Part shown: positions 31,131 through 37,655 of the stretch, piece after piece
Layout: each line of letters starts with the position of its first letter
Numbering within the stretch: position 1 is the first letter of the stretch
IMG/VR virus record: IMGVR_UViG_3300034375_012650
Span: 1 to 38,172 of that record
Strand: one strand, 5' to 3'
Source of the DNA: a virus
DNA: 38,172 nucleotides
Translations under genes and position numbers: made by a program
Notes under the pieces: generated by a model
Databases searched by the model: none
Seen by the model: only the letters and a program-made list of their open reading frames with translations
What the model was told of the DNA's origin: nothing

Positions 31131-31316
31131 TTAAAAATAATTTCCACTCCTGTCAATGCGATAACTTTTCAATGTGGTACCATCGGATTTAGCATCCATC
31201 TCCATTGCTGCTCTAGTTTTTGCTTCAGACATTTTTGGCAAAAATATGTTGTATTCTTTACCATTATTATGACTGACAATATATGCAATCAATTTAGATG
31301 TCTTAGATTTAGTCAT
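31131..31316 (-). CDS. Hypothetical small basic protein, 61 aa
   Basis: The product begins MTKSKTSKLIAYIVSHNNGK and ends LKSYRIDRSGNYF, a compact alpha/beta pattern without known motif. Its start follows the stop of the 45-residue gene by 1 base. It belongs to an operon running from the promoter at 31895. Confidence 0.72.
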   Translation of the reverse strand: MTKSKTSKLIAYIVSHNNGKEYNIFLPKMSEAKTRAAMEMDAKSDGTTLKSYRIDRSGNYF

Positions 31317-31317
31317 A

Positions 31318-31455
31318 TCAACTGTTTCGAATTTTGCGGTTGTGTCTCATGACAGAATTGATGTACTCATTGACAAGATCATTCAATAAAACTGGATTGC
31401 TAAAATTTTTAGTTACAGTAGCATTGGCTGGCGCCATAAACATTTCATTAAACAT
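31318..31455 (-). CDS. Hypothetical protein, 45 aa
   Basis: GAGG stands 5 bases before the ATG at 31455. The product reads MFNEMFMAPANATVTKNFSN and then LLNDLVNEYINSVMRHNRK, with a Met/Phe-rich start and a basic helical end. It is too short for family assignment. Tight packing and a good ribosome-binding site support it. Confidence 0.65.
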   Translation of the reverse strand: MFNEMFMAPANATVTKNFSNPVLLNDLVNEYINSVMRHNRKIRNS

Positions 31456-31464
31456 TGTACCTCA

Positions 31465-31746
31465 TTAATCTTTACGAATGTAAACAGAAACATAATTAGC
31501 AAATTTCAACGGCAGAGAACTGTGAAATTGCCCAGGATAAGTTTCATGTTCTTTACGATTACCTCGACCTCGTCTCCAAACACAAAACTTAGATTCCGGA
31601 AAAGCTTTTCTCAATTCAGAAGCGACCTCCTGAATATCGTCTAACTCATCCCAGATATGACGGTGATCCATGTGAATTGTTGCTTCAAATGGATGTTCTT
31701 GAAAGTATTTGATTGCTTGCGATGCGGTTTTCATTGCGTTCATCAT
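31465..31746 (-). CDS. Hypothetical protein, 93 aa
   Basis: The start overlaps the upstream stop (ATGA). The product starts MMNAMKTASQAIKYFQEHPF. An acidic helix (IWDELDDIQEVASELRKAF, about 31-49) is followed by SKFCVWRRGRGNRKEH and an aromatic end (NYVSVYIRKD). This helix/strand pattern resembles the LPD29-like neighbour's fold in outline, perhaps a distant relative. Function unknown. Confidence 0.75.
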   Translation of the reverse strand: MMNAMKTASQAIKYFQEHPFEATIHMDHRHIWDELDDIQEVASELRKAFPESKFCVWRRGRGNRKEHETYPGQFHSSLPLKFANYVSVYIRKD

Positions 31747-31850
31747 AATTCATTCTCTGGTAGTGAGGCAAAACGATCAAGTTCTAATTCTTCTAATCGT
31801 GCCAAGGTTGCTTCGTCTTCTTCGGTCAACTCAACAGTTTCGTTTTCCAT
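31743..31850 (-). CDS. Tiny acidic protein, 35 aa
   Basis: The ATG at 31850 has AGGTGA just upstream. The product MENETVELTEEDEATLARLE is extremely acidic (about 13 Glu/Asp in 35). It overlaps the next start as ATGA and is the first gene after a strong early promoter, which supports it as real. Small acidic early proteins often mimic DNA or bind host polymerase; that is speculation here. Confidence 0.65.
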   Translation of the reverse strand: MENETVELTEEDEATLARLEELELDRFASLPENEL

Positions 31851-31894
31851 AGTCACCTCAAAAAGAAAAAAACTAAATCAACTCAACAAATTCT

Positions 31895-31922
31895 ATTATA
31901 GCAACATTCTATAATAAGTCAA
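31895..31922 (-). promoter_or_regulatory. Sigma70-type early promoter
   Basis: On the minus strand, TTGACT (31922-31917), 16 bases, TATAAT (31900-31895), then leader TTTGTTGAGTTGATTTAG. It drives the four-gene unit 31850-31131. Confidence 0.8.
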
Positions 31923-31930
31923 GAAAAAAA

Positions 31931-32059
31931 TTAATTTTTTTCCATTTCTTTTAAAAGAAATTCTAAACGTCTACGACCTGCAAAACCTAATCTAGGAACA
32001 TCCCAGTTCTCAATTTTATTTTTTAATTCTTCGATTTTTTGTTTTCTTTTATCTGACAC
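31931..32059 (-). CDS. Small basic helical protein, 42 aa, GTG start
   Basis: GTG at 32059 is preceded by TTGAGAAG. The product reads (M)SDKRKQKIEELKNKIENWDV then LGFAGRRRLEFLLKEMEKN, an amphipathic basic helix pair. It begins 8 bases after the stop of the 124-residue gene and ends just before the next promoter. The non-ATG start and small size leave some doubt. Confidence 0.55.
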   Translation of the reverse strand: MSDKRKQKIEELKNKIENWDVPRLGFAGRRRLEFLLKEMEKN

Positions 32060-32067
32060 GATTCTTC

Positions 32068-32442
32068 TCAATTTAAGGGAAACACTGAAACTTCAAATTC
32101 GGAAAAAGAACTATCAACATACTCACAATGACTTCTTTGTTTCAACTGCCATTTCTCAAAAACAGGATTACCAAATTCATCTTCATCAACAGCAAGATAG
32201 GCAACGGTTTTCAAAACTTTGCCGTAACGAAAGCCACTATCAAGACAGTGACCATTATTAGAAAATTTAGGAGTTGTAACCCATATTTTGTGAGGAAGAT
32301 CTGCTTTACAATCAGCACCCCAACCATCTTCATCACGATTTTCAGAATACTCAAAAAGATGTCCATTGTCTTTTTCTTCAAATCGACCGAGAACAGAACC
32401 ATCACCAGTATTGAAATAAGTTGAGGAAGGAGCAAATGCCAT
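32068..32442 (-). CDS. Hypothetical protein, 124 aa
   Basis: The product is acidic and beta-rich. It has a Gly-rich start (MAFAPSSTYFNTGDGSVLGR), a middle DGWGADCKADLPHKIWVTTP (about 39-58), and an end reading QRSHCEYVDSSFSEFEVSVF. No domain recognised. It is led by an early promoter with a GTGAGTGAGAGAT leader. Confidence 0.78.
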   Translation of the reverse strand: MAFAPSSTYFNTGDGSVLGRFEEKDNGHLFEYSENRDEDGWGADCKADLPHKIWVTTPKFSNNGHCLDSGFRYGKVLKTVAYLAVDEDEFGNPVFEKWQLKQRSHCEYVDSSFSEFEVSVFPLN

Positions 32443-32496
32443 TTGAATGTCTCTAAGGAAAGTTTAAAATCGTGATATCTCTCACTCACATAATCT

Positions 32497-32524
32497 ATTA
32501 TATCAAACTAATTCAGAAAGTCAA
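32497..32524 (-). promoter_or_regulatory. Sigma70-type early promoter
   Basis: On the minus strand, TTGACT (32524-32519), 16 bases, TATAAT (32502-32497), then TGTGAGTGAGAGATA. It drives the gene starting at 32442. Confidence 0.78.
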
Positions 32525-32536
32525 GAATTTTTTTAA

Positions 32537-32860
32537 TTAATTTTCTGACAAACCTCCGTGATTTAAAATCACTTGTTCTACAACTTCAACAGGAACCCAA
32601 GCATAAACGGTTACTGTAGGATTTTCAGAATCTTCAGCCCACTCTAAAATCAACTCTTCTTCCTGAGAAGGATATCCAATCTCTACGGCAGAGTATTCAT
32701 CTACAATATCTCGTGGAGTGCTGTAATGTGTTGGACTTGCTTGCACTGACATCGAAAAACCATCTCGACAAGTCAACCTTGGACATTGAGCATAAAATGC
32801 CGAATTTCCAGTATGAACCATTCTATTTCTAACAATAAAATCATTGACTAAATTCGACAT
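32537..32860 (-). CDS. Conserved small phage protein, 107 aa
   Basis: The product contains CPRLTCRDGFSMSVQASPTH (about 26-45) then YSTPRD, AVEIGYPS, VTVYAWVPVEVV and a HGG end. I have seen this combination in many unrelated tailed phages as an uncharacterised protein. The Cys/Asp/Gly-rich core suggests a compact beta fold. It is co-transcribed with the gene just upstream (16 bases). Confidence 0.85.
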   Translation of the reverse strand: MSNLVNDFIVRNRMVHTGNSAFYAQCPRLTCRDGFSMSVQASPTHYSTPRDIVDEYSAVEIGYPSQEEELILEWAEDSENPTVTVYAWVPVEVVEQVILNHGGLSEN

Positions 32861-32876
32861 TTTATCTCATTTTTTA

Positions 32877-33185
32877 TTAATTCAAAAACTTTGTTGCATA
32901 TTCAATTTCAACACAAAATCTTAACTTACTGTCGGTTTGATCCCAAACTCTCATGCTCAGAGGAGCTTCGTCTAAATTTAAATGGTTGAAAAGAGCAGAA
33001 TCTTCTTTGGCGACAACACTCATCATCGCCTTTTCCAGTCCTGCAAGATCATCAAGAGGAAGAGTTTCTTCATCAAATGATTCATCTTTTGTTTCAACTA
33101 ACATGACCATACTTCCGTCAACTTCTAGAGTACCGCCAAGAATTGACCAATCATTGTATTCAGCAACATTTCTTTTTGCAAACAT
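32877..33185 (-). CDS. Hypothetical acidic protein, 102 aa
   Basis: The product has MFAKRNVAEYNDWSILGGTL at the N-terminus and an acidic middle (KDESFDEETLPLDDLAGLEK). It is mixed alpha/beta without a known motif. It is first gene of the promoter at 33237 unit. Confidence 0.78.
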   Translation of the reverse strand: MFAKRNVAEYNDWSILGGTLEVDGSMVMLVETKDESFDEETLPLDDLAGLEKAMMSVVAKEDSALFNHLNLDEAPLSMRVWDQTDSKLRFCVEIEYATKFLN

Positions 33186-33236
33186 TTTGAATCTCGTTCA
33201 GAGGGAAAAAATCAACAACTCATCAACACAGGAATT

Positions 33237-33265
33237 AGTATACTTGACCTCGAAAAAGAAGTCAA
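33237..33265 (-). promoter_or_regulatory. Sigma70-type early promoter
   Basis: On the minus strand, TTGACT (33265-33260), 17 bases, TATACT (33242-33237), then TGTGTTGATGAGTTGTTGAT. It shares sequence beyond the core with the promoter at 33546. It drives the gene starting at 33185. Confidence 0.82.
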
Positions 33266-33283
33266 GTATTTTTTTAAAAAATT

Positions 33284-33496
33284 TCAAACAAAAGCAGACC
33301 AAAGACCTCTTGTTTCTGTCATGCGATATTTACCACTTCCATTCTTACCCATTCTAGTTCTACCAGAACCAGCACGATAGTTAGCAGTATATTTACTCAA
33401 AAGTTCTTTACCGAGAACCTTGGTGGATTTAGTTACTGAACCGTTATAAGATTTCATTGCTTCTTCAACACGAACACGCATTTCAGCTTTTGTCAT
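33284..33496 (-). CDS. Hypothetical basic protein, 70 aa
   Basis: The ATG at 33496 is preceded by TTGAGAAG; a TTG at 33508 is rejected. MTKAEMRVRVEEAMKSYNGS is helical, then KSTKVLGKELLSKYTANYRA and a Gly/Arg-rich end, GRTRMGKNGSGKYRM. The basic tail suggests nucleic acid binding. No family recognised. Confidence 0.75.
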   Translation of the reverse strand: MTKAEMRVRVEEAMKSYNGSVTKSTKVLGKELLSKYTANYRAGSGRTRMGKNGSGKYRMTETRGLWSAFV

Positions 33497-33545
33497 CTGT
33501 CTTCTCAAAAGAGGAAAAAATCAATAACTCATCAACACAGGAATT

Positions 33546-33574
33546 AGTATACTTGACCTTATTACAGAAGTCAA
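33546..33574 (-). promoter_or_regulatory. Sigma70-type early promoter
   Basis: On the minus strand, TTGACT (33574-33569), 17 bases, TATACT (33551-33546), then TGTGTTGATGAGTTATTGAT. It drives the gene starting at 33496. Confidence 0.82.
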
Positions 33575-33606
33575 GTATTTTTTTTAAAAATTATTCATTT
33601 TATTTC

Positions 33607-33912
33607 TCAAATAAAATATTGACGGCGGGTTGAATCTGCACCTTCAAAGGCAGCAGCAGGAATTTCATCTCCATTCAACTTTGAATAGTCACATCCGAAT
33701 GCATAAGGCTTGATGGCCTCTTTTTTATCGATCATACGATAACCCTGATAATTACCAGTGGCAAACAAGATTTGCTCAATTGCACCACAAACACCTTCAC
33801 GATAGGCTTTTCCTTCAGTAGAATCTTTATCAAGAAAATCTGAATTCTTCAAAGTAGAATTCATTCTTTCTACGATTTCGGACACTTTCACTGTTTTTCG
33901 AATCTTGGTCAT
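33607..33912 (-). CDS. Conserved small phage protein, 101 aa
   Basis: The N-terminal helix VKVSEIVERMNSTLKNSDFL is followed by GKAYREGVCGAIEQILFATG (about 32-51), then YQGYRM and GADSTRRQYFI. This helix-rich pattern ending in DSTRRxYF recurs in many phage hypotheticals. Function unknown. It is led by the promoter at 33957. Confidence 0.82.
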   Translation of the reverse strand: MTKIRKTVKVSEIVERMNSTLKNSDFLDKDSTEGKAYREGVCGAIEQILFATGNYQGYRMIDKKEAIKPYAFGCDYSKLNGDEIPAAAFEGADSTRRQYFI

Positions 33913-33956
33913 CTCACACTCTCAAAAAGTTTTCATAACTAATCAACACAAGATAT

Positions 33957-33985
33957 AGTATACGTGACCTAGATTAGAAAGTCAA
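33957..33985 (-). promoter_or_regulatory. Sigma70-type early promoter
   Basis: On the minus strand, TTGACT (33985-33980), 17 bases, TATACT (33962-33957), then TTGTGTTGATTAGTTATGA. It starts within the 3' end region of the next upstream gene and drives the gene at 33912. Confidence 0.8.
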
Positions 33986-33998
33986 CATTTTTTTTCAA

Positions 33999-35087
33999 TT
34001 ATTTTTTATTTTTTTCTAAAAATTTAGGAAGTAACTGATAGGCTTGATGTGACCAAATAAACTCAACCGGAAACTTGAATCCAACTTTCTTCTGAAGTTC
34101 TTCCCATGTTGGTATTTCAATTCTATCCGGATATACACCATGAACAATTCGGTGGTGCTTGTCTTCATCGGTCAACTTAATCTTTGCAAAATGATTAATG
34201 AAGTCTTCCTTGTAATCATTATCAACAAAGACCTTGACAATCTGAAAATTGCCCATGACCAATTCATCATAAGTATCTGCAACCATGTTCCAACTCTTGC
34301 TCTGCTTTCTTGCCCAAGAAATATAAATCTTGGCAAAGACTTCCTTGTGTTTCATCAGAATCTTTTCTGTGCCATCAATATACTTCTTGATATAGTCTCG
34401 CTTGATTGCACCATTCACCAATTTGGAATTTGTATCAATTGCAAGATTCACATAGTATTGATTACCCATACTCTTTTTTCCAAGTGCCACCAGTTTCTTT
34501 GTCAAACCATTTCGGAGACTTTGCAAATCCTTCCACATATCTTTGTATTCTTTTGATTTGACAACATCTCGATAATCATAACTGTAGGCTACTTCACTTT
34601 TCGGACCAAGGTCCACCAAACGGCGACCCTGCTTGTCCACGATACTCATGATGTCCGTGCTTCCACCTGCATAGACATTACCTTTGAGAACACTATAGAC
34701 ACCCCCACCACCCCAGACACCAGAACTCATTCGCTCTTCTTCATCAGTAGTAAAGACTGAAATCTGCTTGCTCTTCTTGTCCTGAAGAGGGATCAAGTTC
34801 TCCAAGTTCTTTGGACTGCTTGCATGAATACCATAGGTGACCACTGAACCAACCACTCGTTCAATCATGGAAGGAACCAAGGGTAACTGAAAACGCTGGT
34901 CATCATCAGAAATCAGATAGTTATAACTCTCCACCTCAGGATTTGTATCTCTGGCTTTTATAACCTCCTGCTTCAGAAAGAAATCCCTGACTTCATTATA
35001 GGGTAATGTGTACAGATGATCAAATAAACTCCTTGTCCATTGAACTTCTTCGTGGAGAGACTGACAGTATTCTTTAAATCCCTGCAT
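33999..35087 (-). CDS. Paralogue of the 19.8 kb protein, with divergent capsid-targeting-like N-terminus
   Basis: The ATG at 35087 has AAGGA 7 bases upstream; a TTG at 35108 is rejected. The 362-residue product starts MQGFKEYCQSLHEEVQWTRS. Compared with its relative at 19834 it has an insertion before the conserved VQWT[RK]S, but still ends the leader in L-H-E. Shared segments include HASSPKNLENLIPLQDKKSK, GVWGGGGVYSVLKGNVYAGG, DIMSIVDKQGRRLVDL and DELVMGNFQIVKVFV. G+C is higher (about 53% at 34681) than in the paralogue. A late promoter lies 42 bases upstream. Function unknown; an ADP-ribosyltransferase-like fold is a guess. Confidence 0.85.
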   Translation of the reverse strand: MQGFKEYCQSLHEEVQWTRSLFDHLYTLPYNEVRDFFLKQEVIKARDTNPEVESYNYLISDDDQRFQLPLVPSMIERVVGSVVTYGIHASSPKNLENLIPLQDKKSKQISVFTTDEEERMSSGVWGGGGVYSVLKGNVYAGGSTDIMSIVDKQGRRLVDLGPKSEVAYSYDYRDVVKSKEYKDMWKDLQSLRNGLTKKLVALGKKSMGNQYYVNLAIDTNSKLVNGAIKRDYIKKYIDGTEKILMKHKEVFAKIYISWARKQSKSWNMVADTYDELVMGNFQIVKVFVDNDYKEDFINHFAKIKLTDEDKHHRIVHGVYPDRIEIPTWEELQKKVGFKFPVEFIWSHQAYQLLPKFLEKNKK

Positions 35088-35128
35088 ATGTATTTCCTTA
35101 AAAAACAAAAATTCTTTTTTTTATTTTT

Positions 35129-35136
35129 TATTTATG
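35129..35136 (-). promoter_or_regulatory. T4-type late promoter (CATAAATA)
   Basis: The minus-strand CATAAATA is 42 bases upstream of the start at 35087. It supports late expression and therefore a virion role for that protein. Confidence 0.55.
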
Positions 35137-35170
35137 ATATTCAATAATGCTAAGTAGATGTTATTTAGAT

Positions 35171-35195
35171 TAAAAAAAATCCTGAGGAGATTTTC
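35171..35195 (-). terminator. Rho-independent terminator
   Basis: On the minus strand, AAAATC-TCCTCAG-GATTTTTTTT forms a short hairpin followed by eight T. It lies directly after the stop of the gene at 35195-35395 and separates it from the late gene downstream. Confidence 0.65.
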
Positions 35196-35395
35196 TATTC
35201 TACATAAGAAATTTTACTTTTTATTTTCAGAAATTTCTTATCATCTGCCTCAGGATATTTTTCATAGTATCGTTCAATTGCATTTTTTTGAACAGCAATT
35301 AAGCCTATAGTAGTATGTTCTTTGATAATTTCAGCATGAACAAAAAAATCATCATCACGATAATTACTAATTGATATTTCAAATTTAAATGACAT
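35195..35395 (-). CDS. Hypothetical protein, 66 aa
   Basis: The product MSFKFEISISNYRDDDFFVH is followed by an alternating strand/helix pattern and ends FLKIKSKISYVE. It directly follows the lipoprotein stop without a gap, and is therefore likely co-transcribed and late. No family recognised. Confidence 0.68.
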   Translation of the reverse strand: MSFKFEISISNYRDDDFFVHAEIIKEHTTIGLIAVQKNAIERYYEKYPEADDKKFLKIKSKISYVE

Positions 35396-35989
35396 TTATT
35401 TCACATACAATGTAAAATCAACAGGTTTTAGATTACTGATTTTCAAATCTTTTTCGACAAACGTATATAATTTTGTTGTATACACCAGTGTAATATCACT
35501 GACATTATCTGAATTCACATTTGCACCTTGTAGTATAACATAATCTTTTTTCAATTTATACATAAAAAAACCATTCGTAGTATTTTTAAAATCAGTAATT
35601 GAAGGTACCACTCCTGTCTGATTTATAGAAAATTTATCATAATCACCTTCTAAATAAAATGTCAAATTCGGTAAAATACCAGCAGTGAAATTACCAGAAG
35701 TTAAATTATCATAATTTCCTTCAAATAATGCTAAAACAAATTCTTCAGAATCAGATTGTGTCAAATTGTCAAAAGTATTTTGATTTGATGGTATTGTCGT
35801 TGTAGTTACACTCACACTATTATTATCAGATTTTTCAGTTACAGTAGTTTTATAATCTATTTCTTTTAATGAAGTATAATTGTCATTATTATGAATGACT
35901 TCCCTAAAAGTTTCTTTTTCATTAACAGGTAAACTATCTCGACATCCTAGAAGTGTCAGAAGAAACAATATAAAAATAAAGTTTTTCAT
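35396..35989 (-). CDS. Late phage lipoprotein, 197 aa
   Basis: The N-terminus MKNFIFILFLLTLLGC is a textbook lipoprotein signal with lipobox L-L-G-C16, so the mature protein would be lipid-anchored. The rest is rich in Asn/Thr/Ser (for example SVSVTTTTIPSN, about 60-71), polar and probably beta-rich. A perfect TATAAATA late promoter lies 43 bases upstream. Phage lipoproteins often block superinfection or receptor access. The late timing and anchoring allow this, but no homology is recognised. Confidence 0.85.
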   Translation of the reverse strand: MKNFIFILFLLTLLGCRDSLPVNEKETFREVIHNNDNYTSLKEIDYKTTVTEKSDNNSVSVTTTTIPSNQNTFDNLTQSDSEEFVLALFEGNYDNLTSGNFTAGILPNLTFYLEGDYDKFSINQTGVVPSITDFKNTTNGFFMYKLKKDYVILQGANVNSDNVSDITLVYTTKLYTFVEKDLKISNLKPVDFTLYVK

Positions 35990-36031
35990 GTTGATATCCT
36001 AAATGAAATAATTGCATTGTTTATACATAAA

Positions 36032-36039
36032 TATTTATA
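36032..36039 (-). promoter_or_regulatory. T4-type late promoter (TATAAATA)
   Basis: A perfect TATAAATA on the minus strand, 43 bases upstream of the lipoprotein start at 35989. This is the best late promoter in the window. Confidence 0.75.
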
Positions 36040-36064
36040 AAAACAATACAATGTTCTTGTAGCA

Positions 36065-36208
36065 TTAACTTAAAGTTTTATCGTTCATTTTTTTTACAAC
36101 TTCTTGAAATTGTTTTGTAACTTTTTCCAAATTATCAACAAATTCACGCATCATACGAATTTGTTCTTTTTGATAAAATTCAATTGTTTTTAATGTTTGT
36201 TCTGTCAT
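36065..36208 (-). CDS. Small coiled-coil protein, 47 aa
   Basis: AAGG stands 6 bases before the ATG at 36208. The product MTEQTLKTIEFYQKEQIRMM continues as a heptad-like helix. Its stop precedes the late promoter and lipoprotein gene. It is short, so the call rests on ribosome-binding site, frame and composition. Confidence 0.68.
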   Translation of the reverse strand: MTEQTLKTIEFYQKEQIRMMREFVDNLEKVTKQFQEVVKKMNDKTLS

Positions 36209-36226
36209 TTTAACCTTAATAAAAGT

Positions 36227-36312
36227 TGGTACGGGATGGAGGAGTTGAACCTCGTTGGCACCGCCCCCAAATTTGCCGACTGCTTATAAGACAGCTTGAG
36301 GGAACATCCCGC
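36227..36312 (-). tRNA. Aberrant tRNA-Ile(UAU)-like gene lacking a D arm
   Basis: The acceptor GCGGGAT/ATCCCGT (first pair G.U), discriminator A and encoded CCA are clear. The T loop TTCAACT with stem GAGG/CCTC is also present. The anticodon arm GCTGT-CTTATAA-GCAGT gives UAU, with two wobble pairs. Only 10 bases separate acceptor and anticodon stems (GTTCCCTCAA), too few for a D arm. The variable region is 24 bases and can pair GGCA/TGCC. The total of 86 bases is long for Ile. It may be a decayed or structurally unusual tRNA. The GT and TTCCC bases could instead pair with the GGGGG of the variable region. Confidence 0.6.
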
Positions 36313-36314
36313 AT

Positions 36315-37280
36315 TTATTTTTTCACTCTTCTTTTACCACCATCACCACAAGACAAATAACATCTTGAAAGATGTGAAGGATGTGTTTTATCCCATGACA
36401 TTTCCAAAATTTTTAAAAACCATTCTGAATTTATTATGTCATAGAAATTATTATTATTTAAGTCATTTTTAATTTTTAATTTTTTTAGAATTTTAGAATT
36501 ATTATAAACATATTCATCATGCAAATGGCAACAAGGCCATAAAATACCTTCTGAACTTACAAATAATTCATTTTCTGCTTTATGTCTACATTTTATATCA
36601 GATGAATTATATTCACCTTTTTCTACTCTTTGAACTAGTTCATCGAAAGAATATTGAAAAGTATTTAAAGATTCAGTAGAAAAAAACTTAGCATCTTTCA
36701 TTGTATTTTTCCAACTGACTCTAACCTTTAAAGGTATATCTAATTTCTCTGCAATTTCTTTTGCCTTATCTATCTCATGAACATTATAATCAAAATTTAT
36801 ATATTGCCAAATACATTTTCCCCCATAACTATAATAAGTATTAAAATTGGTCCAAACTTTTTTCAAATCTACATTTTCTCTATAATCATTTCTAGTCACA
36901 CCATCTATAGACCAATGGACAATTAATTTTTCATTTGAATGTTTCGATAATAGTGCTAATTCTTTCCAAAAACTTTTTGAACGTGTGCCTCCATTTGTAG
37001 AAATTTCAATACTTTTTACTTTTTTATCTAAAATAAAAAAATTACAAATATCAACACACTCAGGATTAATTATAGGATCACCTAAAACACCACATAATTT
37101 GATTTTACTATCTTTTAAGTCAATTCTATCAAACCAAAAAAATAATTGTTTCAGTGATATATTTCCTTTAAAATATGGAATTTTATTAGAATCCATGTAA
37201 GTTCTCATACATAAAGAACATTTTGCATTACATAAAGAACTTATTTCAAATTCTATTTTAAAAGGACCTTTTACATTCAT
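36315..37280 (-). CDS. Radical SAM/SPASM-domain protein
   Basis: The ATG at 37280 is chosen over a TTG at 37289, which overlaps the upstream stop. The 321-residue product has SSLCNAKCSLCMRTYMD with the CxxxCxxC cluster motif (about residues 15-22). CGVLGDPIINPE and ISTNGGTRSK are the typical GGE-like and glycine segments, and VHWSIDGVTRNDYRENV follows. The C-terminal CRHKAENELFVSSEGILWPC with further Cys (CYLSCGDGG) is a SPASM-like auxiliary cluster. SPASM proteins modify peptides or proteins; the substrate is unknown. It is preceded immediately by an A-type Fe-S carrier gene, a likely cluster donor. A broken paralogue lies at 27039-27965. Confidence 0.9.
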   Translation of the reverse strand: MNVKGPFKIEFEISSLCNAKCSLCMRTYMDSNKIPYFKGNISLKQLFFWFDRIDLKDSKIKLCGVLGDPIINPECVDICNFFILDKKVKSIEISTNGGTRSKSFWKELALLSKHSNEKLIVHWSIDGVTRNDYRENVDLKKVWTNFNTYYSYGGKCIWQYINFDYNVHEIDKAKEIAEKLDIPLKVRVSWKNTMKDAKFFSTESLNTFQYSFDELVQRVEKGEYNSSDIKCRHKAENELFVSSEGILWPCCHLHDEYVYNNSKILKKLKIKNDLNNNNFYDIINSEWFLKILEMSWDKTHPSHLSRCYLSCGDGGKRRVKK

Positions 37281-37282
37281 AT

Positions 37283-37654
37283 TTACCAAGTAGGTTGAAA
37301 TACATTTTCCTTAACATCAGGCATATCAAATTGAAAAGATGTTTTACAACCACAAGATGATTTTGCTGACGGATTATTGAATCTCAATCCACGATCCATC
37401 AAATTATAACTCCAATCTATCTCGGTACCGGAAATATACAAGTGACTTTTTTTATCCACTAATATTTTCATTCCGTGCGATTCAAATTCCAGATCAAATC
37501 TTTTGTTCTTTCTAGAATCAAAATCAAAAGTATATGTAAAACCTGAGCAGCCTCCACCCTTCACACCCACTCTAATAAAAACATCATCATCAAGATGCTG
37601 ATCTTTCATAATGGTTTTTATTTCCTTTACTGCGTTAGGTGTGAGAGATATCAT
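37283..37654 (-). CDS. A-type iron-sulfur carrier (IscA/ErpA/HesB family)
   Basis: The 123-residue product shows all family landmarks: MISLTPNAVKEIKTI at the start, VGVKGGGCSGFTYTFDF (about 29-45, first ligand Cys) and SSCGCKTSF (about 98-106, the CxC pair). It loads or transfers Fe-S clusters. Its start overlaps the 38-residue gene by ATG/TGA proximity, and its stop adjoins the radical SAM start. Phage-encoded A-type carriers are known from marine phages. Here the direct coupling to a radical SAM gene suggests the carrier serves that enzyme. Confidence 0.93.
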   Translation of the reverse strand: MISLTPNAVKEIKTIMKDQHLDDDVFIRVGVKGGGCSGFTYTFDFDSRKNKRFDLEFESHGMKILVDKKSHLYISGTEIDWSYNLMDRGLRFNNPSAKSSCGCKTSFQFDMPDVKENVFQPTW

Positions 37655-37655
37655 A

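Noticed and set aside
32953-33357. Plus-strand frame of 134 codons
   Set aside because: Runs through two minus-strand genes and a promoter; no motif, no ribosome-binding site.
34140-34556. Plus-strand frame of 138 codons
   Set aside because: Antisense shadow of the paralogue gene at 33999-35087; no ribosome-binding site or recognisable motif.
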